A stretch of DNA of 15,637 nucleotides, taken from the NCBI GenBank assembly GCA_016780525.1, contig JADHLR010000023.1, positions 1 through 15,637 on the forward strand. Reading direction: 5' to 3'. Source of the DNA: Candidatus Puniceispirillum sp. GTDB lineage: Bacteria > Pseudomonadota > Alphaproteobacteria > Puniceispirillales > Puniceispirillaceae. Position 1 is the stretch's first letter; every line of letters starts with the position of its first letter. This document shows positions 1 to 6,612 of this stretch, piece after piece. The position numbers were made by a program, and so were the translations under genes. The notes beneath the pieces are model-generated. The model searched no databases and had not been told where the DNA came from. It saw nothing but the letters and a program-made list of their open reading frames with translations.

Positions 1-376
1 CTGGCGTGCCGGCAGCCAGATCAGGCGCCGATGGCTGTTCCGAAACTTTCTCTGAAACTTTTGCCGGAGCTTTCTCTGAAACTTTCTCTTGGGCTTTCGC
101 TTGGTTTTTCTCGGGGGCTTTTACCGGCGCAGCGCTCGCACCTTCCTCGAGATGCGCCAGAATAGCGCCAACTTCAACAACCGCCCCTTCGGCCGCCACA
201 ATGTCGCCAAGCTGGCCAGCGACGGGTGACGGCACCTCCAGCGTAACCTTGTCGGTTTCGAGTTCGACGATGGGTTCATCGGCCGCCACATTATCCCCGC
301 TGGCTTTTATCCAACGCGCGACCGTGGCATCGCTCACCGATTCGCCCAAAGTTGGAACAGTAATTTCTATGGCCAT
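1..376 (-). CDS. sucB: Dihydrolipoyl succinyltransferase, E2 of 2-oxoglutarate dehydrogenase (N-terminal part)
   Basis: E2 carries the succinyl group from SucA to CoA on a swinging lipoyl arm and forms the core of the cytoplasmic 2-oxoglutarate dehydrogenase complex. Only the first 125 codons are inside the window; the peripheral-subunit-binding and catalytic domains lie to the left of it. Residues 1-80 are a complete lipoyl domain: it opens with VPTLGESVSDATV, and the lipoylated lysine is K43 in the ETDKVTLEV motif. Residues 81-125 are a flexible linker rich in Ala, Pro, Lys and Glu, with a repeated KVSEK unit. The ATG at 374-376 is preceded by a good GGAGG about 9 nt upstream. It lies 93 nt after sucA on the same strand, so the two are probably co-transcribed. 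Identity is firm because the N-terminus and the sucA neighbour agree; a pyruvate dehydrogenase E2 is unlikely in this position. Confidence 0.96.
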   Translation of the reverse strand, partial: MAIEITVPTLGESVSDATVARWIKASGDNVAADEPIVELETDKVTLEVPSPVAGQLGDIVAAEGAVVEVGAILAHLEEGASAAPVKAPEKNQAKAQEKVSEKAPAKVSEKVSEQPSAPDLAAGTP

Positions 377-469
377 TTCCAGCGCCCTCCTCGTGGTGCC
401 TTATTTTGCTGCGGTTATTACAATGACAATTGTTACCCAGCGATACCCTATGACTTTACCAGCAACACC

Positions 470-3385
470 CTATGATTTTGACTGGCTCGGCAGATCAAGC
501 GCGGCTGCAACCAAATCATTCTGTTCCCGGTTATGCCGCGATAATGTGCCGGTTGCCGGCGACGCTGCCGCATCCCGGCCAGCATAAACAAGCCGTTGCT
601 GCTGCATGCCAGTCTCAGCCATGATGTCTTCAATGTAATCACGCACAAATGTCCAGCCACCCATATTTTTTGGCTCTTCCTGACACCATACGACGCTCGC
701 CTTGGGGGTTTTTGACAAAATCTCTTTGACAGCTTTAGTCGGGAATGGATAAAGCTGCTCAACCCGCAAAATCTCAATATCCCACGCTTTTGCAGCATCG
801 CGTGCAGCGGCCAGATCATAATACACCTTGCCACTACACAGAACGATCCGCTTAACCTTTCCATGCCGCACCTGGGTATCACGCTCGTCCAGCAGCCGAT
901 GGAAGGTCGTTCCCGGCCCCATATCGGCCAGATCCGACACACAGGCTTTATGCCGCAACAATGATTTCGGCGTCATCACAATAAGCGGTTTGCGGAAATT
1001 CCGCCGCAATTGACGCCGCAAAGCGTGAAAGTAATTGGCTGGGGTGGTGCAATTCACCACCTGCATATTATCTTCGGCACATAGCTGCAGATAACGTTCA
1101 AGGCGCGCCGATGAATGTTCCGGGCCTTGCCCTTCATAGCCATGCGGCAACAGCAAAACCAACGCGTTCATCCGCAACCATTTGGCCTCACCAGACGAGA
1201 TAAACTGGTCAACAACCACCTGTGCGCCATTCGCAAAATCGCCGAATTGTGCTTCCCACATGACCAGCGCATTTGGCTCAACCTGTGAAAACCCATATTC
1301 AAACCCCATCACCGAGGCTTCGGATAACGGCGAGTCAATCACTTCAAAATCAGCCTGATCTTCACTCAGATGATTGAGTGGCGTATAGCGTTCCTCATTG
1401 GCCTGATCAACAAACACCGCATGCCGCTGGCTGAATGTGCCGCGACATGAATCCTGGCCGGACAATCGCACCGGATTGCCTTCCATCAAAATTGATCCAA
1501 ACGCCAAATGTTCCGCCGTCGACCAGTCAATACCACTGCCTTTGGCAATCATATCTCCGCGTGCTTTGATAATCCGCAGCAACTTGCTGTTCAGCGTCAT
1601 ACCATCAGGCGGGGTTGTCATGCTGGCACCGATTTGCCGCAATTTGTCGAGTTCGACGGCGGTTTCGCCACGCCTGTCCTCGCCATGCGCGGTGACCATG
1701 CCAGACCAGCTGCCCTCAAGCCAGTCAGCCTTGTTCGGCAGATAATTGGTGCCCGCTTCAAACTCGGCATCAAGATAGGCGATGCGATCGGCAACAACCT
1801 GTTGCGCGGCTTCCTGATCGTAAATGCCCTCATCAACCAGCCGCTGGGCATAAAGATCACGGGTTGAAAGATGCGCGCCGATGGCGTTGTACATCAATGG
1901 TTGGGTAAAGGCTGGCTCGTCCCCTTCATTATGGCCAAAACGCCGATAGCAGAACATATCAATGACCGCATCGGTACCAAATGCCTGCCGAAATTCTGTC
2001 GCAATACGCGCCACATGAACGACGGCTTCCGGATCATCACCATTCACATGAAAGATCGGTGCCATAACCATTTTGGCGACATCGGTCGGATAGGGTGACG
2101 ACCGCGAAAATGACGGGCTCGTGGTAAAGCCGATCTGATTATTGATAATAATGTGAATTGTGCCGCCCGTGCGGTAACCGCGCAGCGCAGAAAAGGCAAA
2201 TGTTTCGGCAACAACACCCTGACCGGCAAAAGCCGCATCACCATGCAGCAAAATGCCCAGCACCTGGGTGCGGTCATGATCACCGCGCTGTTGCTGTTTT
2301 GCGCGCACCCGCCCAACAACAACCGGGTCAACAATTTCAAGATGCGATGGATTCGGCGCCAGTGACAGATGCACCCCTGCATCATCGAAATCACGATCTG
2401 CTGAGGCCCCCATATGATATTTCACGTCACCCGAACCACCCGCATTTTCCGGGTTTGCCGGGTTGCCTAAAAATTCCGAAATAATCGCCCGAAACGGTTT
2501 TTGCAGGACATTATGCAGCACATTCAAACGACCACGATGTGCCATACCGATGACAGCTTCGCGCAGATCAAGCTGGCTGCCGCGCTTTAAGATTTGTTCC
2601 AGCGCCGGAATCACCGCCTCGGCACCATCCATCCCAAAGCGTTTTGTACCGGTATATTTTTTATGCAGATAGCGTTCAAATTCTTCTGCATCGACCAAGC
2701 GTTCATAGATCGCTTTTTTACCTTTAACGGTAAAATCCGTCTGGTTGCCGATGGCTTCGATACGTTCCTGTATCCAGGCCTTTTGCGCCGGATCCTGAAT
2801 ATGCATAAATTCAACGCCTATTGTGCCACAATAGGTTTTCCGCAGCCGGTCAATAATTTCACTCAGCGTTGCGGTTTCCAGACCAAGCACATGATCGATG
2901 AAAATAGGACGATCCCAGTCATCATCGCCAAACCCATAGCTTTTCGGATCAAGCTCCGGGTGCAGCGGCTTGTCTTCAAGTGACAGCGGGTCAAGATCAG
3001 CGATAAGATGGCCGCGGATACGATAGGCGCGGATTAACATCACCGCGCGCAAGGAATCAAGCGTTGCCGCGCGCATATCTGTGGCATTCATCGTCCGCCC
3101 GGATACATGCCCCTCGGCCACCGCCTTGATCGAGGCATCCGGGTCTACCGCGCCAATAACCCGGCTTGGCGCGCGCCCCCAGCTGGGGCCAGACTCAGCT
3201 TCATCGCCGCCATAGGCCAGATCGCCAAACGCCTCGAAATAAGCGTTCCAGTTCTGGTCGACAGATTTTGGATCAGCCCGCCAGGCACGGTTCATTTCCG
3301 CAATAAATGTCGCATTCGCGCCCGATAACAGGCTCAGGTCAATTTCTGCGCTCACGTCACTCAAAGTCGAAGCAGCATCATCCAT
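470..3385 (-). CDS. sucA: 2-oxoglutarate dehydrogenase E1 component
   Basis: Thiamine-diphosphate-dependent decarboxylase that converts 2-oxoglutarate and passes the succinyl group to the SucB lipoyl arm, in the TCA cycle. The protein is 971 residues, slightly longer than the roughly 930-residue E. coli enzyme. Visible parts: an N-terminal segment with SGANATFIAEMNRAW (residues 21-35) and DQNWNAYFEAFGD, typical of E1o; GMAHRGRLNVL with active-site H283; VKYHMG with a second conserved histidine (H324); the cofactor-binding HGDAAFAGQG (D383) and INNQIGFT (N416); and RRFGHNEGDEP near 481-491. The C-terminal transketolase-like half is complete, with WEAQFGDFANGAQ and LLPHGYEGQGPEHSSAR. The ATG at 3383-3385 starts a normal E1o N-terminus, but its ribosome binding site is weak. 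sucB follows 93 nt downstream. sucCD, which often precedes sucA in this class, is not upstream here; mdh is. Confidence 0.98.
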   Translation of the reverse strand: MDDAASTLSDVSAEIDLSLLSGANATFIAEMNRAWRADPKSVDQNWNAYFEAFGDLAYGGDEAESGPSWGRAPSRVIGAVDPDASIKAVAEGHVSGRTMNATDMRAATLDSLRAVMLIRAYRIRGHLIADLDPLSLEDKPLHPELDPKSYGFGDDDWDRPIFIDHVLGLETATLSEIIDRLRKTYCGTIGVEFMHIQDPAQKAWIQERIEAIGNQTDFTVKGKKAIYERLVDAEEFERYLHKKYTGTKRFGMDGAEAVIPALEQILKRGSQLDLREAVIGMAHRGRLNVLHNVLQKPFRAIISEFLGNPANPENAGGSGDVKYHMGASADRDFDDAGVHLSLAPNPSHLEIVDPVVVGRVRAKQQQRGDHDRTQVLGILLHGDAAFAGQGVVAETFAFSALRGYRTGGTIHIIINNQIGFTTSPSFSRSSPYPTDVAKMVMAPIFHVNGDDPEAVVHVARIATEFRQAFGTDAVIDMFCYRRFGHNEGDEPAFTQPLMYNAIGAHLSTRDLYAQRLVDEGIYDQEAAQQVVADRIAYLDAEFEAGTNYLPNKADWLEGSWSGMVTAHGEDRRGETAVELDKLRQIGASMTTPPDGMTLNSKLLRIIKARGDMIAKGSGIDWSTAEHLAFGSILMEGNPVRLSGQDSCRGTFSQRHAVFVDQANEERYTPLNHLSEDQADFEVIDSPLSEASVMGFEYGFSQVEPNALVMWEAQFGDFANGAQVVVDQFISSGEAKWLRMNALVLLLPHGYEGQGPEHSSARLERYLQLCAEDNMQVVNCTTPANYFHALRRQLRRNFRKPLIVMTPKSLLRHKACVSDLADMGPGTTFHRLLDERDTQVRHGKVKRIVLCSGKVYYDLAAARDAAKAWDIEILRVEQLYPFPTKAVKEILSKTPKASVVWCQEEPKNMGGWTFVRDYIEDIMAETGMQQQRLVYAGRDAAASPATGTLSRHNREQNDLVAAALDLPSQSKS

Positions 3386-3431
3386 GGCAGGTCGTGTTCC
3401 AATACATCGCGAAATATAAAAACTGCATATC

Positions 3432-3459
3432 AGTCTATGCGGTAATTTTTGTATTTCAA
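3432..3459 (-). promoter_or_regulatory. Candidate sigma70 promoter for sucAB
   Basis: On the minus strand, TTGAAA (3454-3459, 5 of 6 matches to the -35 consensus) is followed after 16 bp by TAGACT (3432-3437, 4 of 6 matches to the -10 consensus). The -10 ends about 46 nt before the sucA ATG. It would give sucAB transcription separate from mdh. The matches are moderate and nothing in the sequence proves use. Confidence 0.35.
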
Positions 3460-3516
3460 GTCAGACCGCAGTTAAAATCACAATTTCAGCAAATCTTCTG
3501 CAATGACGGCAGCCCG

Positions 3517-3544
3517 TATGGCGCAACACCCCGGCTGCGCCATA
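3517..3544 (-). other. Perfect 9-bp stem-loop in the mdh-sucA spacer
   Basis: TATGGCGCA at 3517-3525 and TGCGCCATA at 3536-3544 are exact inverted copies around a 10-nt loop. It begins 24 nt past the mdh stop codon. Read on the minus strand, no T-run follows the stem, so it is not a standard intrinsic terminator. It may protect the 3' end of mdh mRNA, be a processing site, or be an operator. Its position between mdh and a candidate sucA promoter favours a transcript-boundary role; this is inference. Confidence 0.5.
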
Positions 3545-3568
3545 GCAGAGATTGATAATTTTTGGCGC

Positions 3569-4522
3569 TTATGATGCCAGCCCGTCAACAACATCATTCA
3601 GGGCTTTTACCGCGCCAACCGAATTATCGAACATCGCTTGTTCGTCCGCATTCAGATCAATTTCGACAATGCGTTCAACACCGCCAGCGCCAATAATCAC
3701 CGGCACGCCGACATACAGACCGTCAAGCCCATAAGCACCGTCGACATAGGCGGCGCAAGGCAGTAGGCGCTTTTTGTCTTTCAAATAGGCATCTGCCATT
3801 TCAATGGCTGACGACGCTGGCGCATAAAAAGCCGATCCGGTTTTCAGCAAGCCAACAATTTCAGCACCGCCATCGCGTGTTCGCTGGACGATCTCGGCAA
3901 TCCGCGCATCGCTTGACCACCCCATCTTAATCAAATCGGGAACCGGTATACCGGCAACAGCTGAATAGCGCACCAACGGCACCATCGTATCGCCATGTCC
4001 ACCCAGAACAAAGGCGGTCACATCTTCGACGGATACATTAAATTCTTCTGCGAGGAACAGGCGGAACCGTGCCGAATCCAGCACCCCGGCCATGCCAACC
4101 ACCTTGGCCGCCGGCAGACCCGAGGCGCGTTGCAGAACCCCGACCATGACGTCAAGCGGGTTGGTGATGCAAATAACAAAAGCATTCGGGCAATGTTCTT
4201 TGATACCAGCGCCAACCTGATTCATCACTTTGGTATTGATACCGATCAAATCATCGCGGCTCATGCCTGGCTTGCGCGCCACACCAGCGGTGACAATGAC
4301 CACGTCACTGTCAGCCAAAGCGGCATAATCATTCGCCCCGGTAACCGCCGCATTAAATCTTTCAATCGGGCTTGATTGCGCAATATCAAGCGCCTTGCCC
4401 TGTGGAATACCCTCGGCGATATCGAACAGGGTGATGTCGCCAAGCTCTTTCAAACCGGCAAGCACAGCCAATGTGCCACCAATATTACCAGCGCCAATTA
4501 GAGAGATTTTATGTCGTGCCAT
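3569..4522 (-). CDS. mdh: Malate dehydrogenase (NAD-dependent, LDH-like type)
   Basis: Oxidises malate to oxaloacetate with NAD+ in the cytoplasm, the last step of the TCA cycle. It has 317 residues, near the usual 320. The Rossmann motif GAGNIGG is at residues 10-16, and D34 at the end of the second strand favours NAD over NADP. Substrate-binding arginines are R83 and R89 in the loop ARKPGMSR, with N121 in ITNPLD. The catalytic pair is D149 and H176 (GGHGDT), with R152 nearby. The arginine-rich loop and the overall pattern mark malate rather than lactate as substrate. This is the LDH-like tetrameric class common in alphaproteobacteria, not the E. coli class. The ATG at 4520-4522 follows a modest GGAAG/GAAG signal. 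It lies 174 nt after zapE, a gap large enough for its own promoter. Confidence 0.98.
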   Translation of the reverse strand: MARHKISLIGAGNIGGTLAVLAGLKELGDITLFDIAEGIPQGKALDIAQSSPIERFNAAVTGANDYAALADSDVVIVTAGVARKPGMSRDDLIGINTKVMNQVGAGIKEHCPNAFVICITNPLDVMVGVLQRASGLPAAKVVGMAGVLDSARFRLFLAEEFNVSVEDVTAFVLGGHGDTMVPLVRYSAVAGIPVPDLIKMGWSSDARIAEIVQRTRDGGAEIVGLLKTGSAFYAPASSAIEMADAYLKDKKRLLPCAAYVDGAYGLDGLYVGVPVIIGAGGVERIVEIDLNADEQAMFDNSVGAVKALNDVVDGLAS

Positions 4523-4589
4523 GATGCTTCACTTCCATTGTTGCTCAATCCGAATGACGCCGCTCTGGGCAATCACAATCTTGCAGCAA

Positions 4590-4665
4590 CGGCGTATCGC
4601 TGTGGTGTAGCGGACTATGCAAATACATACAAGGCTAATCACCGGCTCTGTGGAAAAATACGCCG
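4590..4665. repeat. Inverted repeat in the zapE-mdh spacer
   Basis: CGGCGTAT (4590-4597) and ATACGCCG (4658-4665) are exact inverse complements separated by 60 nt. The 174-bp spacer holds no open reading frame of note and no clear terminator. The arms could pair in the mdh leader RNA or be two sites for one regulator. An 8-bp match over this distance can also arise by chance. Confidence 0.25.
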
Positions 4666-4696
4666 CCCAATAGTGACATGACCCATAGCAACATAA

Positions 4697-5809
4697 CTAG
4701 ACCTTATCTGGCTGGCCTCGTGCCACCATTTCACCAAGCCGCGATGCGGTCCGGTCAAACTCAAATTGCCATTGATGACCGACATATAATGTTTCAATAT
4801 CTGTCACCGCCGAGGCCACCAGAAACCGGCCACGATCATATAACGCATCAATAAGCCACATAAAGCGCCGCGCCAGATGTTCATTTGACTCGGTGAATTG
4901 CGGTATATCGGCCAGCACCAGCACGGCAAATCGCCCGGCAATCGCCAGATAATCTCGTGCCGCCAATGGCACATCACACAGGCTGGCAAAGCTGGCATAA
5001 CCTATATCGCCAGCCACCTTGTCGATGATGATATCACGCCCGGCCACACGGATGGTTTCGCTGGTCATTGCTGTATCACCCGCCAGCTGCTGAAAAGCTG
5101 CTTCAAGGCATTGCTGATTGGCCGCATTCAGCGGCTGATACCAGGTCGGCATTGACGCCAGAACCGAGCCGCGCCAGTCAACTCCGGCGGCCAACTCAAA
5201 CATCTCACAGCAGGATTTTAACAGTTCGATAAATGGCAAAAACCGATCACGATGCAGCCCGTTTTTATAGAGATCATCCGCATGCCGGTTAGAGGTCGCC
5301 AGCACCGTAATACCGCTGTTAAGAAGCGTCGAGAACAGCCGCGCCAGAATCATGGCATCGGCAATATCGCGCACTTCCATTTCATCGAAACAGAGCACCT
5401 GCCCGCGCGCCGCCAGCAGCTTTGCCGCGGCTTCGATCGGGTCATCATCACCGGCTTGGCGTGCCGCATGGATGCTGTCCTGTGCCAGCACCATAAAATC
5501 ATGAAAATGCAACCGCCAGACGGTCGGTGCTGTCGGGTGATGCGGCAAGCTGGAGACGAACATATCCATCAACATGGTTTTGCCGCGACCCACACCACCA
5601 TAGATATAAAGGCCGGTCACTGGCTGGGATGGGCGCAACAATTTTGTGATCCAGTTTCGCGACTGGTTATGACAGAGCCGGTCAATCAGACTGCCCAGCT
5701 TTTCGGCAGCCACCTGTTGCCCCGCATCTGGCGATAAATCGCCGTTAGCAATTTTTCTGGCTAAGTGATGGCTTGGGTATCGCTGCGGGTGGTCTGCCGG
5801 ATCGGTCAT
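4697..5809 (-). CDS. zapE: AFG1/ZapE family P-loop ATPase
   Basis: An AAA-like ATPase. In E. coli ZapE associates with the division ring, and the mitochondrial homologue AFG1/LACE1 works in respiratory-chain protein quality control; the role here is not proven. Visible motifs are Walker A GGVGRGKT (71-78), Walker B VLCFDE (138-143) followed by the family signature EVRDIADAMIL, and sensor-like ATSNRHADDLY (171-181) with HRDRFLPFI. The C-terminal half carries RRFMWLIDALYDR, typical of the family. I chose the ATG at 5807-5809, giving 370 residues. An upstream in-frame TTG at 5846-5848 would add 13 residues and overlap the sdhB end; the ATG four nt after the sdhB stop is the simpler start. The close spacing implies translational coupling to sdhB. 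Absence of an N-terminal signal or membrane segment implies a cytoplasmic protein. Confidence 0.93.
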   Translation of the reverse strand: MTDPADHPQRYPSHHLARKIANGDLSPDAGQQVAAEKLGSLIDRLCHNQSRNWITKLLRPSQPVTGLYIYGGVGRGKTMLMDMFVSSLPHHPTAPTVWRLHFHDFMVLAQDSIHAARQAGDDDPIEAAAKLLAARGQVLCFDEMEVRDIADAMILARLFSTLLNSGITVLATSNRHADDLYKNGLHRDRFLPFIELLKSCCEMFELAAGVDWRGSVLASMPTWYQPLNAANQQCLEAAFQQLAGDTAMTSETIRVAGRDIIIDKVAGDIGYASFASLCDVPLAARDYLAIAGRFAVLVLADIPQFTESNEHLARRFMWLIDALYDRGRFLVASAVTDIETLYVGHQWQFEFDRTASRLGEMVARGQPDKV

Positions 5810-5813
5810 TGCA

Positions 5814-6590
5814 TCAGCGTTGCGCCATCTCGCTTTTGATACTGGCAATCGCCTTGCCCGGGTTCAAACCTTTTGGACAGGTTTTTGCGCAGTTCATAAT
5901 GGTATGACACCGATACAGCGCAAAACTATCATCCAGCGATTCCAGCCGTTCCGCTTTGTGTTCATCGCGGCTATCAGCAATCCAGCGATAGGCTTGCAGC
6001 AATACCGCCGGGCCAAGATAGTCATCGCTGTTCCACCAATAGCTCGGACATGCCGTCGAACAGCTGAAGCATAAAACACATTCCCACAGCCCATCGAGCT
6101 TTTCCCGATCGGCCGGCGATTGACGACGCTCTTCGCCGTCGCTCGGGGCGGTGTCTGCTTTCAACCATGGTTCAATTGAGGTGAGTTGGCGGTATGGCTG
6201 GCTCAGATCCGGCACAAGATCTTTCACCACCGGCATATGCGGCAGCGGAAAAATTTTCACCGCGCCTTTCACCTCATCAATGCTTTTCAGACAGGCAAGC
6301 GTATTGGTGCCGTCAATATTCATCGAACAGGATCCACAAATGCCCTCACGGCAAGACCGTCTGAAGGTCAGGCTGCTATCTTGTTCACTTTTAATTTTGA
6401 TCAGCGCATCCAGCACCATCGGCCCACAGCGATCAAGATCAATTTCAAAACTATCGATACGCGGATTGGCGTCATCATCAGGCGACCAGCGATAGACTTC
6501 AAAAGTCTTTACATTTTGCGCGGCATTGTCGGCTTTATGCGTCACGCCCTTGGTCAATGTTGAATTTTTAGGCAGTCTAAATTCGGCCAT
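5814..6590 (-). CDS. sdhB: Succinate dehydrogenase iron-sulfur subunit
   Basis: Carries electrons from the SdhA flavin through three iron-sulfur clusters to ubiquinone at the membrane anchor. It has 258 residues, the normal length. The [2Fe-2S] ligands are C80, C85, C88 and C100 (SCREGICGSC and TLAC). The [4Fe-4S] ligands are C171, C174, C177 and C238. The [3Fe-4S] ligands are C181, C228 and C234. All are present. The start is the ATG at 6588-6590 (MAEFRLPKN), which has AGAGGA a few nt upstream. A longer in-frame extension to 6653 exists but would run into the end of sdhA and has no family support. It follows sdhA by 22 nt and is followed by zapE after 4 nt. Confidence 0.98.
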   Translation of the reverse strand: MAEFRLPKNSTLTKGVTHKADNAAQNVKTFEVYRWSPDDDANPRIDSFEIDLDRCGPMVLDALIKIKSEQDSSLTFRRSCREGICGSCSMNIDGTNTLACLKSIDEVKGAVKIFPLPHMPVVKDLVPDLSQPYRQLTSIEPWLKADTAPSDGEERRQSPADREKLDGLWECVLCFSCSTACPSYWWNSDDYLGPAVLLQAYRWIADSRDEHKAERLESLDDSFALYRCHTIMNCAKTCPKGLNPGKAIASIKSEMAQR

Positions 6591-6612
6591 AACAGTCCTC
6601 TTTCGCTCTTGC

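Noticed and set aside
6..587. A 193-codon plus-strand frame across the sucB start and sucA end
   Set aside because: It lies antisense to the SucB lipoyl domain, its protein is low-complexity Ser/Phe/Ala from the linker repeat, and it has no family resemblance. It is a shadow of sucB.
5252..5737. A 161-codon plus-strand frame inside zapE
   Set aside because: Antisense to a clear P-loop ATPase with all its motifs; rich in His/Arg/Gln as expected from a shadow frame, and no recognisable domain.
5810..5848. TTG start that would lengthen ZapE by 13 residues
   Set aside because: It overlaps the sdhB coding region and has no family support; the ATG four nt after the sdhB stop is the usual arrangement.
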